Shown here piece after piece: positions 45,738 through 54,708 of a DNA stretch of 64,000 nucleotides. Position 1 is the first letter of the stretch. Each line of letters starts with the position of its first letter. Position numbers and translations under genes: made by a program. The notes under the pieces were generated by a model that was given only the letters and a program-made list of their open reading frames with translations, was not told where the DNA came from and did not search any database. Source of the stretch: Burkholderia sp. 8Y (GTDB lineage: Bacteria; Pseudomonadota; Gammaproteobacteria; Burkholderiales; Burkholderiaceae); assembly GCF_902506145.1 (NCBI RefSeq), contig NZ_LR733519.1:248001-312000 (forward strand), read 5' to 3'.

Positions 45738-47273
45738 ATGGATACCACGACGGACGACGTGACCCTCGCGCCCGCGCACGGCGAGCGCGGCGCGTACCTG
45801 GCGCTCGACGGCATCACGGTCAGCTTTCCGGGCGTGCGCGCGCTCGACGGCGTGTCGCTCGCGGTGCGCGCGGGCGAGGTGCACGGCTTGATGGGCGAGA
45901 ACGGCGCGGGCAAATCGACCTTGCTGAAGGTGCTTTCGGGCGTCAACAAGCCCCAGGCGGGAACGCTGAAGCTCGATGGCGTCGAGCAGCGGTTCGCCAC
46001 GACGCGCGAGGCGATTGCCGCGGGCATCGCGATCATCTATCAGGAACTGCACCTCGTGCCGGAACTGACGGTGGCCGAGAACCTGATGCTCGGGCAGTTG
46101 CCCAACCGCGCGGGCGTGCTCGACGAGCGCGCGCTCGTCAAACGCGCGATGGCCGAACTGGAACGTCTCGGCGAACGGATCGATCCGCGCACGCCGGTGA
46201 AGAACCTCTCCATCGGCCAGCGGCAGATGATCGAGATCGGCAAGGCGTTGATGCGCGACGCGCGCGTGATCGCGTTCGACGAACCGACGAGTTCGCTGTC
46301 CGCGCGCGAGACGAAGCAACTGTTTCGCATCATCGACGCCCTGCGCGCCGATGGCCGCGCGATCATCTACGTCACGCATCGCATGGACGAAGTCTATGAA
46401 CTGTGCGACCGCGTGACCGTGTTCCGCGATGGCCGCCGCATCGAGACCTTCGATTCCGTCGCGGGCCTCTCGCGCGACCGGCTGATTGCGTGCATGGTCG
46501 GCCGCTCGATCGCGGATGTCTATGGCTACCGTTCGCGCGAAGCTGGCGACGTGATGATCGAGGCGAAAGGGCTGCTCGGGCCGGGTCTCTCTGAGCCGGT
46601 GTCGTTCAGCGCGCGGCGTGGCGAAATCGTCGGCTTCTTCGGTCTCGTCGGCGCGGGGCGTTCCGAGTTGATGAAGCTGCTTTACGGGGCGACGAAAGCG
46701 AGCGAGGGCCAGGTGGAATTGAAGGGCAAGCGCGTGTCGTTTTCGAGTCCGCGCGATGCCGTGCGCGCGGGCATCGCGCTCTGTCCCGAAGACCGCAAGC
46801 AGGAAGGCATCGTCGCGATCGCGTCCGTCGCGGATAACCTCAACATCAGCGCGCGCCGTCATTTCAGCCCCGCGCGCTTCCTGCTCGACGCTCGCCGCGA
46901 ACGCGCGCTCGCGCAGGAATACATCGCGAAGCTCGCGATCAAGACGCGCAGCGGCGAGACGGCTATCGGCACGCTCTCGGGCGGCAATCAGCAGAAGGTG
47001 ATTCTCTCGCGCTGGCTCGCGGAACGCATCGACGTGTTCCTGATGGACGAGCCGACACGCGGCATTGATGTCGGCGCGCGTGCCGAGATCTATAACCTTT
47101 TGTATGAGCTCGCCGAAGCGGGGCGCACGGTGATTCTCGTGTCGAGCGATCTGGCCGAAGTGATCGGCGTGTCGGATCGCATCATCGTGATGAAGGAAGG
47201 ACGCATTGCCGGCGCGCTGCCCAAGGCGCAAGCGACGCCGGACGAACTGATCAAGCTCGCATTGCCCCGCTGA
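45738..47273 (+). CDS. araG: L-arabinose ABC transporter ATPase AraG
   Basis: A 511-residue tandem ATPase of the CUT2 sugar transporter class. The first nucleotide domain has a complete Walker A (GENGAGKST), signature (NLSIGQRQM) and Walker B ([12 protein letters not shown]). The second has the altered P-loop [16 protein letters not shown] normal for this class, with signature [10 protein letters not shown] and [10 protein letters not shown]. It powers arabinose uptake through AraH. Gaps of 6 and 40 bases to the neighbours place it in the arabinose operon. Confidence 0.95.
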   Translation: MDTTTDDVTLAPAHGERGAYLALDGITVSFPGVRALDGVSLAVRAGEVHGLMGENGAGKSTLLKVLSGVNKPQAGTLKLDGVEQRFATTREAIAAGIAIIYQELHLVPELTVAENLMLGQLPNRAGVLDERALVKRAMAELERLGERIDPRTPVKNLSIGQRQMIEIGKALMRDARVIAFDEPTSSLSARETKQLFRIIDALRADGRAIIYVTHRMDEVYELCDRVTVFRDGRRIETFDSVAGLSRDRLIACMVGRSIADVYGYRSREAGDVMIEAKGLLGPGLSEPVSFSARRGEIVGFFGLVGAGRSELMKLLYGATKASEGQVELKGKRVSFSSPRDAVRAGIALCPEDRKQEGIVAIASVADNLNISARRHFSPARFLLDARRERALAQEYIAKLAIKTRSGETAIGTLSGGNQQKVILSRWLAERIDVFLMDEPTRGIDVGARAEIYNLLYELAEAGRTVILVSSDLAEVIGVSDRIIVMKEGRIAGALPKAQATPDELIKLALPR

Positions 47274-47313
47274 CTGCTGACCCCGGCGGCGGCCCCAGAA
47301 AGACGAACAAGAC

Positions 47314-48324
47314 ATGAGTCAAGCCATGCAAACTCCAGGCACTTCCTCCACGAGCGATGCTCACGCGCCCATCGCGCCTTCGCAGGCGCGCATGTGGGAT
47401 CTCATCAACAAGTCGGGCATCGTCGTGGTGTTCCTGGTGCTGTTCGCCGCGCTCTCCGTCACGGTGCCCGGCTTTCTCACGCCACGCAATATTCAGGGGC
47501 TGCTGCTTTCGGTGACGCTGATCGGCTCCATCTCGGTCACGATGATGTTCGTGCTCGCGCTCGGCGAGGTCGATTTGTCGGTGGCTTCCATCGTCGCGTT
47601 CGCGGGCGTGATGGCATCGACGGTCATCACCGCGACGCATAGCGTCACGCTCGGCATCACGGCGGGCGTGCTCGCGGGCGGCGCGGTCGGACTCGTGAAC
47701 GGCGTGCTGATCGCGCGCTTCAAGATCAATTCGCTGATCGCGACGCTCGCGATGATGGAAGCCGTGCGCGGGCTCGCGTTCCTCACGTCGAACGGCGACG
47801 CTGTGATGATTTCCGAGGAGCGGTTCTTCGATCTCGGCGGCGGTTCGTTCCTCGGCATCTCGTATCCGATCTGGAGCAATATCATCGGCTTCGTCGTGTT
47901 CGGCTTCTTGCTGAAGAAGACGGTGTTCGGCAAGAACGTGCTGGCGGTGGGCGGCAACAGCGAGGCGGCCGTGCTCGCGGGACTGCCGGTGACGCGCATC
48001 AAGATCACCGTGTTCGTGCTGCAAGGGCTCGTGACCGGCTTCGCGGGCGTGATGCTCGCCTCGCGCATGAGTCTCGGCGATCCGAAAACATCGGTCGGGC
48101 TCGAACTCGGCGTGATTTCCGCGTGCGTGCTGGGCGGCGTATCGCTGACGGGCGGCGTCGCGACCATTTCCGGCGTGCTCGTCGGCGTGCTCATCATGGG
48201 CGCGGTGCAGGACGCGATGAGCCTGCTCAACGTGCCGACGTTCTATCAATACCTCATTCGCGGCGGCATTCTGCTGCTCGCGGTGCTGTTCGACCAGTTC
48301 AGGCGCAGCAAGCGGGCGGTGTGA
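47314..48324 (+). CDS. araH: L-arabinose ABC transporter permease AraH
   Basis: A 336-residue inner-membrane permease of the CUT2 class with about nine membrane spans after a 30-residue cytoplasmic N-terminus. The conserved loop VGGNSEAAVLAGLPVTRIK and GVISACVLGGVSLTGGVATI are typical. It forms the arabinose channel with AraG. Last gene of the arabinose operon; I see no clear terminator in the 104 bases before the DUF3348 gene. Confidence 0.95.
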   Translation: MSQAMQTPGTSSTSDAHAPIAPSQARMWDLINKSGIVVVFLVLFAALSVTVPGFLTPRNIQGLLLSVTLIGSISVTMMFVLALGEVDLSVASIVAFAGVMASTVITATHSVTLGITAGVLAGGAVGLVNGVLIARFKINSLIATLAMMEAVRGLAFLTSNGDAVMISEERFFDLGGGSFLGISYPIWSNIIGFVVFGFLLKKTVFGKNVLAVGGNSEAAVLAGLPVTRIKITVFVLQGLVTGFAGVMLASRMSLGDPKTSVGLELGVISACVLGGVSLTGGVATISGVLVGVLIMGAVQDAMSLLNVPTFYQYLIRGGILLLAVLFDQFRRSKRAV

Positions 48325-48428
48325 CGGCGGCGCGCTTTCAAGAGCCGCACACTTTGACAAAAACGCCTCGAAACTAGGCAGACGACCCGCACCGTGTAAA
48401 CTAACGGGTTTTTGCCTGCGGTGTTATC

Positions 48429-49130
48429 GTGCAAGCCCCCACGCGCACGGCGATCAGCGGCCCGGCGCTCGTGCGCCTGCTCGCGCGGTTCGCCGATCTC
48501 GATGTCTACGCACCCGGTTCCTCGCTGTCGGACCGCCTGAGCCAGTGGCTCGGATGGACCGACGCCATCGCGCTGTCCACCGCGCTCAGCGGCGATCCGC
48601 CCGCCATCCCGGGCGCGCGATCCGCATCGGACGGCGAGGAGGAAGGCTGCGCGCGCGTGCGTGCGTCGCTGACGAGCGCCATCGTCGGCGACAGGGCGAA
48701 CGCCTCCAACGCTCACCGGCGTCGCGCGCCGGTCCCGGCGCCTTTGCCGGATCTGGCCGTCGAGTACGCCGTCTATCGCCAGCGATATCTGTCGCTGCAA
48801 CAGGCGATGGAGTCGGAGATCGGCGCGCTGCGCGCTCGTCTGCGCGCGGCGCTCGCGGCCAGATCGGGCCGCATGGCGCGTCTTGCCGTCGTCGATGCCG
48901 TGATGGAGCAGGCGCTGGCCGCACGCGAACGCTCGCTGCTGGCGCAAGCGCCCGCGCTCCTCGGCAAGCACTTCCGGCGCATGCGCAGCGCACATCAGGC
49001 TTCTTCCGACGATGCAGCCGCCTGGCTCGCCATCTTCGAACAGGACATGCAAAGCGTCCTGCTCGCGGAACTGCACGTCCGTTTCCAACCGGTCGATGGT
49101 TTGCTCGCGGCATGTCAAACCGCTCACTGA
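48429..49130 (+). CDS. DUF3348 protein, first gene of motor-like cluster
   Basis: A 233-residue soluble protein of the DUF3348 family starting at a GTG. The N-terminus (ISGPALVRLLARFADLD) and the helical core (YAVYRQRYLSLQQAMESEIG, ALRARLRAALAARSGRMARL, RERSLLAQAPALLGKHF) suggest an all-alpha, mainly cytoplasmic protein without membrane segments or known catalytic motifs. A TTGACA at 48354-48359 could be the -35 of its promoter. It is followed by the MotA-like, OmpA-like and DUF2894 genes with overlaps or tiny gaps, so all four should be made together. The function is unknown. Confidence 0.8.
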   Translation: MQAPTRTAISGPALVRLLARFADLDVYAPGSSLSDRLSQWLGWTDAIALSTALSGDPPAIPGARSASDGEEEGCARVRASLTSAIVGDRANASNAHRRRAPVPAPLPDLAVEYAVYRQRYLSLQQAMESEIGALRARLRAALAARSGRMARLAVVDAVMEQALAARERSLLAQAPALLGKHFRRMRSAHQASSDDAAAWLAIFEQDMQSVLLAELHVRFQPVDGLLAACQTAH

Positions 49131-49135
49131 ACGCT

Positions 49136-51601
49136 ATGCCCCGATATCTTCTGAATGTAGCTGTCTTTCTCGTGGGCCTTCTGGCCGTCTGCGGTATAGC
49201 CATTGGTTATATCGGCTCGAATGCACTGGCGCTGGCCGTCACGCTCGTGATCGGCGCGTGCTATCTCGTGGGCGCCTCGGAATTGCAGCGTTATCAGCAA
49301 ACGACGCGTGAGGTTGCCAGCGCGGTCGGCGCATTGAACACGACGCCTATGAGCCTTGCGTCGTGGCTCGAACAGGTGCCGGCGGGTCTGCGCAATGCCG
49401 TGCGCTCGCGCGTCGAAGGGGAACGCACCGCGCTGCCCGGTCCCGCGCTCGCGCCGTATCTTGCGGGCTTGCTGGTGTTGCTCGGCATGCTAGGCACGCT
49501 GCTCGGCATGGTGGCGACATTGCGCGGCACGGGCGCGGCCCTCGAAAGCTCGACCGATCTCGCGGCCATACGCGCATCGCTCGCCGCGCCGGTCACGGGC
49601 CTGGGCTTTGCGTTCGGTACGTCGATCGCGGGCGTCGCAACGTCGGCCATGCTCGGGCTGCTTTCCACGCTATGCCGTCGCGAACGCCTGCACGTCACGC
49701 AGTTGCTCGACATGAAAACGGCCACCACGCTGCGGCCTTTCACGCAGACACATCAACGCGAAGAGACGTTCCGGCTGCTCCAGCGTCAGACCGAAATCAT
49801 GCCGAAGCTCGTCGATCGTCTGCACGCGATGATGAGCGCCATTGAACAGCAGAGCGTCGCCGCGAACGAGCGGCAACTCGCGAATCAGGCCGCGTTTCAT
49901 GCGAACACGGAGACAGCGTATCGGCGTCTCGCGACATCCGTGGAACTGTCGTTGAAGCAGAGCGTGGCGGACAGCGCGCGTGCGGCCAGCGCCGCGTTGC
50001 AGCCCGTGATGCAGGCCACGATGGACGGCATCACGCGCGAAGCAAAGACGCTGCACGGCAGTATCGAAGAAGCCGTCATGCGGCAGCTCGATGGTTTGTC
50101 GAGCGGCTTCGAGGCATCGGCGCAGAAGATCGCGGGTATCTGGGATCGCTCGCTGCAAGGGCATCAGGCATCCAACGAGGCGCTTGTCGACAAGATGGAT
50201 GCATCGCTCCACCGCTTTGCAGAAGGCTTCGAACAGCGGTCGTCGACGCTGCTGGCAGATGTGTCGTCGCGCATGAGCGGCGTCTCCGGTGCATTGCAGA
50301 GTTCGGTCGAGCAGACGGCGGAAAGATTGAACGCGGCGCTTCTCACGCACGAAAAGGCGAGCGCCACGCTCGTCGCGCAGACGGGCGCGTCGCTGGATCG
50401 CTTCACGCAAGCGGCGGACGAGCGGTCACAGAACCTTGTTGCAGGCATGGCGGCGCACATCAGTGGCGTATCGACTGAACTGCATGATTGCGTCGGGAAG
50501 ATCGCTGCCGCGTTGTACGACTCGGTAGCGAAGCACGAGCAGGCGAGCACCGCGCTGGCCGTGCAAACGGGCGCTTCGCTCGATGGGTTCGCCAGCCGTT
50601 TCGAAGCACGCGCGGGCGACCTGCTCGAAGGACTGTCGTCGCGGCTCGACAGCACGTCGGCCGGCATGTCGGACGCCTGGCGCAGCGCGCTTGCCGCGCA
50701 ACAGCAGGCGGGCGAACAACTCGCCGCGCAGCACCGAGGCGCACTCGACGCGGCGGCCGAACGCTTCGAAGCCCACTCCGCATCGCTTCTGCGTTCGGTC
50801 GATGACGCCCATGCGAAGCTCGCAACGCAGCTTGCATCGAACCATGATGCCCGCCTGAACGCGTGGACGGATGCGCTCGGCGCGGTGTCCTCGACCTTGC
50901 GCGACGAATGGAAGCAGACGAGCACATTCGTCGAGCGCCGACAGCAGGAAATCTGCGAGACGCTCGAACGCACCGCGCGCGACATGTCGGACGCATCGCG
51001 TTCGCACGCGAGCGGTCTCATCGCTGAAATCGAACGGCTCATGCAGGCAGCATCCGAAGCGCCGAAGGCCGCGGCGGAGGTCGTCGCGCAAATGCGGCAG
51101 ATGCTCTCCGATTCGATGGTCCGCGACACCGCCGTGCTGGAGGAGCGCAGCCGCTTGCTCGCGACGCTGGAGACGCTGCTCAATGCGGTGAATCTCGCGT
51201 CCACCGAACAACGCACGGCCGTCGATGCGCTCATTTCCACATCGGCCGATCTGCTTTCCCGTGCAGGCACGCAGTTCAGCGAGAAGGTCGAAAGCGAAGG
51301 CGCGAAGATCGGCGCGGTGGCGGCGCAGGTCACGGGCAGCGCCGTGGAAGTGGCGAGCCTCGGCGAGGCGTTGGGCGCGGCGGTCGAGTCCTTCGGCGCG
51401 GCGAACGAGACACTCGTCACGCATCTGCAGCGGATTGAAACCGCCCTCGACAAGACGCTCTCGCGCAGCGACGAGCAGCTTGCGTACTACGTCGCGCAGG
51501 CGCGCGAAGTCATCGACCTGAGCGTCATGTCGCAGAAGCAGATCGTCGAGGACTTGCAGCGCATTGCCGGACAGCGCGAGTTGGCCGGAGCGCGCGCATG
51601 A
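49136..51601 (+). CDS. DUF802 protein: MotA/ExbB-like membrane channel with long helical tail
   Basis: An 821-residue protein. Two N-terminal membrane spans (residues about 5-50) are followed by a loop and two more spans with a proton-channel-like signature: YLAGLLVLLGMLGTLLGMVA, then the STDLAAIRASLAAPVTGLGF segment and GTSIAGVATSAMLGLL. These resemble the GLLGTVxG and TAxGLxxAI helices of MotA/TolQ/ExbB. Residues about 195-821 are a continuous Ala/Ser/Gln-rich helical tail including exact-length 62-residue repeats. The layout, a small channel with a very long cytoplasmic rod, resembles ZorA of Zorya systems. The ATG at 49136 gives the usual family start; an ATG at 49112 overlaps DUF3348. 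The stop overlaps the next gene as ATGA. Confidence 0.85.
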   Translation: MPRYLLNVAVFLVGLLAVCGIAIGYIGSNALALAVTLVIGACYLVGASELQRYQQTTREVASAVGALNTTPMSLASWLEQVPAGLRNAVRSRVEGERTALPGPALAPYLAGLLVLLGMLGTLLGMVATLRGTGAALESSTDLAAIRASLAAPVTGLGFAFGTSIAGVATSAMLGLLSTLCRRERLHVTQLLDMKTATTLRPFTQTHQREETFRLLQRQTEIMPKLVDRLHAMMSAIEQQSVAANERQLANQAAFHANTETAYRRLATSVELSLKQSVADSARAASAALQPVMQATMDGITREAKTLHGSIEEAVMRQLDGLSSGFEASAQKIAGIWDRSLQGHQASNEALVDKMDASLHRFAEGFEQRSSTLLADVSSRMSGVSGALQSSVEQTAERLNAALLTHEKASATLVAQTGASLDRFTQAADERSQNLVAGMAAHISGVSTELHDCVGKIAAALYDSVAKHEQASTALAVQTGASLDGFASRFEARAGDLLEGLSSRLDSTSAGMSDAWRSALAAQQQAGEQLAAQHRGALDAAAERFEAHSASLLRSVDDAHAKLATQLASNHDARLNAWTDALGAVSSTLRDEWKQTSTFVERRQQEICETLERTARDMSDASRSHASGLIAEIERLMQAASEAPKAAAEVVAQMRQMLSDSMVRDTAVLEERSRLLATLETLLNAVNLASTEQRTAVDALISTSADLLSRAGTQFSEKVESEGAKIGAVAAQVTGSAVEVASLGEALGAAVESFGAANETLVTHLQRIETALDKTLSRSDEQLAYYVAQAREVIDLSVMSQKQIVEDLQRIAGQRELAGARA
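50204..50575 (+). repeat. Tandem 62-codon repeats in the DUF802 tail
   Basis: Codons 50204-50389 and 50390-50575 encode two units of exactly 62 residues, both starting SLxRF and ending QTGA (SLHRFAEGFEQRS and SLDRFTQAADERS). A third, diverged unit starts at 50576 (SLDGFASRFEARA). The protein similarity is clear and DNA identity is moderate, so the duplication is old. Confidence 0.75.
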
Positions 51602-52245
51602 ACGAAGAACTCGACGGCGGCATCGAAAGCGCCGCGCCGATCTGGGCCGCTTTCGCGGATTTGATGTCGGTCCTGCTCGGCGCGTTCGTGCTGATCCTGG
51701 TCGCGGTCATCGGCGTGCAGTTGCAGCTCTCGACCAGACTCGAACAAGCCGTGAAGGAACGGCAGCAAGAAGCGCAGCGACGCAAGACGCTCGAACAGGC
51801 GTTGGCGGGGCCGCTCGCGTCAGGGCGCGTGACGCTCGTGAACGGGCGCATCGGCATCAGCGGCAACGTGCTTTTCGCATTGAATTCGGATCAACTGCAA
51901 CCGCAGGGGCGTGACGTGCTCAGGAGCCTTGCAGGACCGCTGTCCGCCTATCTCGGCACGCACGATCAAGTACTCATGGTGAGCGGTTTCGCCGATGACC
52001 AGCAGGTGCGCGAAGGCAATCGCCGGTTCGCGGATAACTGGGAACTTTCGGCCAAGCGCGCGTTGACCGTGACGCGCGCCTTGATCGATGCAGGCGTGGC
52101 GCCGTCGTCGGTATTCGCGGCGGCCTTTGGTTCGGAGCAGCCCGTCAGTTCCAATGCCGACGACGAAGGCCGCGCGAAAAACCGACGCGTCGAGATATCC
52201 GCCGTGCCGCGTCCGACGAATTCGCTGGTGAAGCCTCGTGGATGA
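51598..52245 (+). CDS. MotB/OmpA-like peptidoglycan-binding stator protein
   Basis: A 215-residue protein. A short cytoplasmic N-terminus is followed by one membrane helix (residues about 15-40) with Asp21 in AAFADLMSVLLGAFVLI, the place of the MotB/ZorB/ExbD ion-carrying Asp. A linker leads to an OmpA C-like domain (LFALNSDQLQPQG, VSGFADDQQV, DNWELSAKRALTVTRAL, KNRRVEI) that binds peptidoglycan. It is translationally coupled (ATGA) to the DUF802 gene, as motor subunit pairs usually are. The start of the next gene overlaps its end by 8 bases. Confidence 0.9.
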   Translation: MNEELDGGIESAAPIWAAFADLMSVLLGAFVLILVAVIGVQLQLSTRLEQAVKERQQEAQRRKTLEQALAGPLASGRVTLVNGRIGISGNVLFALNSDQLQPQGRDVLRSLAGPLSAYLGTHDQVLMVSGFADDQQVREGNRRFADNWELSAKRALTVTRALIDAGVAPSSVFAAAFGSEQPVSSNADDEGRAKNRRVEISAVPRPTNSLVKPRG

Positions 52246-52819
52246 CGGCATGGATGCCCGCGCGATGCTCGACGCATGGCGGGCGCGCGGTGAGAATCGC
52301 GTGAATCCGGTGCGTTATCGCTTCATCGAGGCGCTGGCGCGGCGCGCCATCGAGCATGAAGGCGAGGCGAGACGCATCATCGACGCGCGCTTGTCATCGC
52401 TGTTGCACGAATACGCGTGTACCGTTTCTCAGGCAGCAGCCGAACGTACGCAACAAGCTGATACGTCGAAAGGACCGCTCGCCGCCTTGCTCGATGACAT
52501 GGCGCTTCACGCGGCCACGCATTCTTCGCATGAGTCATTGCTGGAGTTCTTCCGGGCGGTCTGGTCGAAGGTCAGCGCCGAGCGGCAGTTGCGCGAATCG
52601 CAGCAGAAAGTGCCGAAGAACGCGGGACCGCTCAATTCGAGCAGCCTGGTGCATCGGTCGCTTGAATTGATGCGTGAGGCGTCGCCGGAGTACTTGCAGC
52701 ACTTCCTGGCCTACGTCGACACGCTCTCATGGATGGAAGAGATGACAGGCACGAATGCGCCTGTCGGAAAGGATGCGCCGCGCGCAAAGAAGCCTGCACG
52801 CGGCCGCATCGCGCCTTAG
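52238..52819 (+). CDS. DUF2894 protein, last gene of motor-like cluster
   Basis: A 193-residue soluble protein of the DUF2894 family. It contains ARAMLDAWRARGENRVNPVR at the start, then helical stretches (FIEALARRAIEHEGEARRII), a conserved LNSSSLVHRSLELMREASPEYL and a basic C-terminus (RAKKPARGRI). No catalytic or membrane feature is seen. The GTG at 52238 overlaps the OmpA-like gene; an ATG at 52250 is an alternative start. Its stop overlaps the stop of the convergent transketolase gene. It travels with DUF3348 and DUF802 in related genomes (family knowledge), so it is probably a soluble partner of the motor. Confidence 0.8.
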   Translation: MDDGMDARAMLDAWRARGENRVNPVRYRFIEALARRAIEHEGEARRIIDARLSSLLHEYACTVSQAAAERTQQADTSKGPLAALLDDMALHAATHSSHESLLEFFRAVWSKVSAERQLRESQQKVPKNAGPLNSSSLVHRSLELMREASPEYLQHFLAYVDTLSWMEEMTGTNAPVGKDAPRAKKPARGRIAP

Positions 52820-53814
52820 TCGAGCCAGCTTTTGATGGTGCTCGTCATCACGTTCGTGGAAATGCCATAACGATCGTGAAGGGTAGGCAGGGCGCCCGCA
52901 TCTAGGAACGCATCGGGCAGCGCGATCTGCTTGAACGCGGGCGTCACGCCGGCATTGAGCAGCGTGCACGCGACCGCTTCGCCGAGACCGCCGATCACCG
53001 TATGATTCTCCGCCACCACCACGAGCCGGCCCGCGCGCCGCGCTTCACGAATGATCGTTTCGGTGTCGAGCGGCTTGATGGTCGGCACATGCAGCACGGC
53101 CACGTCGACGTTGTCGGCTTCGAGCGCCTTCGCTGTTTCGAGCGCGCGCATCGTAAGCAGTCCGGATGAAATGATGAGCACGTCGGAACCGTCGCGCAAC
53201 ATCTTGGCGCGGCCGAGTTCGAACCGATAGCCGTATTCGTCCAACACGGCGGGCACGTTGCCGCGCAGGAGGCGCGCGTAGACCGGCCCTTTGTGCGCGG
53301 CGATGGCCGGCACCATCTGTTCGATGTCGAGCGCATCGCACGGATCGATGACCGTCATGTTCGGCATCGCGCGCATCAACGCGAGGTCTTCGGCGGCCTG
53401 ATGGCTCGGGCCATAGCCCGTCGTAAGTCCCGGCAGCCCGGCGACGATCTTCACGTCGAGATTGTCTTCCGCGATCGTCTGGTGAATGAAGTCATAGGCG
53501 CGGCGCGTCGCGAAGACGGCATACGTCGTGACGAAAGGTTGCGCACCTTCATGCGCGAAGCCGGCGGCCGCGCCCATCAACAACTGCTCGGCCATGCCCA
53601 TCTGGTAATAACGCTCCGGAAATTCCTTGCCGAAGATATGCAGGTCCGTGTACTTGCCGAGATCGGCCGTCATGCCGATCACGTTCGTCTTCGTGCGTGC
53701 CAGTTCCGCGAGCGCGTGGCCGAACGGCGCGGAGCGCGTGACTTGTCCTTCGCCGGCGATCGACGCGATCATCGCGGAGGTCTTCAAACGGGGTTTCTTT
53801 TCGATGGTGCTCAT
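52816..53814 (-). CDS. Transketolase C-terminal subunit
   Basis: A 332-residue protein containing the transketolase pyrimidine-binding and C-terminal domains: FGHALAELARTKTNVIGMTADLG near the start, YYQMGMAEQLLMGAAAGFAHEG with the thiamin-activating Glu, and TTGYGPSHQAAEDLALM. It is the partner of the N-terminal subunit encoded 17 bases upstream; together they make one thiamin-diphosphate transketolase. Start 53814 has AGAGGAG upstream; the open frame extends back into the N-subunit gene but is not coding there. Split transketolases in such operons usually act on unusual sugars rather than in the core pentose pathway. Confidence 0.92.
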   Translation of the reverse strand: MSTIEKKPRLKTSAMIASIAGEGQVTRSAPFGHALAELARTKTNVIGMTADLGKYTDLHIFGKEFPERYYQMGMAEQLLMGAAAGFAHEGAQPFVTTYAVFATRRAYDFIHQTIAEDNLDVKIVAGLPGLTTGYGPSHQAAEDLALMRAMPNMTVIDPCDALDIEQMVPAIAAHKGPVYARLLRGNVPAVLDEYGYRFELGRAKMLRDGSDVLIISSGLLTMRALETAKALEADNVDVAVLHVPTIKPLDTETIIREARRAGRLVVVAENHTVIGGLGEAVACTLLNAGVTPAFKQIALPDAFLDAGALPTLHDRYGISTNVMTSTIKSWLD

Positions 53815-53831
53815 GCTGTTCTCCTCTGAGC

Positions 53832-54677
53832 TTACCCGGCCTGACGGCCTGATTCGAGTGCTTCCAGCGCGAGCTTCCACTCGTGCGCGTCGACTCGGAT
53901 GAAGTGATTCTTCTCGCGTTGTTCGAGGAACGGCACGCCGCAGCCCATCTTCGTATCGCATACGATGATGCGCGGCTTCGCTTCCTTGAGATTGCGCGCG
54001 TTGTCGAAGGCTTGCTTCACGGCGTCGATATCGTTGCCGTTCACGCGCTGCACATACCAGCCGAACGCTTCGAGCTTCGGCACGAGCGGCTCGAATGCCA
54101 TGATCTGTGAAGACGGACCATCGGCTTGCTGATTGTTCACGTCGATCATCGCGATCAGGTTGTCGAGCTTCCAGTGCGCGGCGGACATCAAGCCTTCCCA
54201 GATCGCGCCTTCGTCGAGCTCGCCATCGGAGAAGAGCGTATAGACGAACGACTTGGAGTTCTTGCGCTTGAGCCCGAGACAGCGGCCCACTGCAATCGTG
54301 AGGCCCTGGCCCAGCGAGCCGCCCGACATCTCCATGCCGGGCGTATAGCTCGCCATGCCGGACATCGGCAGGCGGCTGTCGTCGCTGCCATAGGTTTCCA
54401 GTTCCTCTTGCGGCAGAATGCCGGCTTCGAAAAGCGCCGCGTACAGCGCAATTGCATAGTGACCGTTCGACAGCAGGAAGCGGTCGCGCTCTTCCCATTC
54501 GGGATCTTCGGGGCGATAGTTCATCGCGCCGAAGTAACTCACTGCCAGCACGTCGGCGATATCCAGCGCCTGACCGATATACCCCTGACCTTGTACTTCG
54601 CCCATCAGAAGGGCGTTGCGGCGAATGCGATAGGCGCGCTCGGCGAGCGTCACCTCCTCGATAACGGGACTGCTCAT
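53832..54677 (-). CDS. Transketolase N-terminal subunit
   Basis: A 281-residue protein carrying the thiamin-diphosphate-binding half of transketolase: LSNGHYAIALYAALFEAG, GMEMSGGSLGQGLTIAVG, and the diphosphate/Mg motif SDGELDEGAIWEG with INVNNQ-like IDVNNQQADG. It needs the C-terminal subunit encoded directly downstream. Start 54677 is preceded by AAGGAG. Third gene of the SDR-MFS-transketolase operon, so it likely processes a ketose formed by the SDR from an imported sugar or polyol. Confidence 0.93.
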   Translation of the reverse strand: MSSPVIEEVTLAERAYRIRRNALLMGEVQGQGYIGQALDIADVLAVSYFGAMNYRPEDPEWEERDRFLLSNGHYAIALYAALFEAGILPQEELETYGSDDSRLPMSGMASYTPGMEMSGGSLGQGLTIAVGRCLGLKRKNSKSFVYTLFSDGELDEGAIWEGLMSAAHWKLDNLIAMIDVNNQQADGPSSQIMAFEPLVPKLEAFGWYVQRVNGNDIDAVKQAFDNARNLKEAKPRIIVCDTKMGCGVPFLEQREKNHFIRVDAHEWKLALEALESGRQAG

Positions 54678-54708
54678 GTGTGTCTCCTTGAAGTGATGAG
54701 TAGAGTGC

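Noticed and set aside
45102-47315. 737-codon minus-strand open frame opposite araF and araG
   Set aside because: It lies fully antisense to clear transporter genes and has composition typical of a shadow frame.
48545-49135. N-terminal extension of the DUF802 reading frame
   Set aside because: It overlaps DUF3348 in another frame and is Arg-rich; the protein's recognisable membrane segments start at about 49136.
48429-52819. Calling the motor cluster a canonical Zorya defence system
   Set aside because: No ZorC, ZorD helicase/nuclease or ZorE HNH gene is present, and the flanking genes are DUF3348 and DUF2894. Only the motor pair is Zorya-like.
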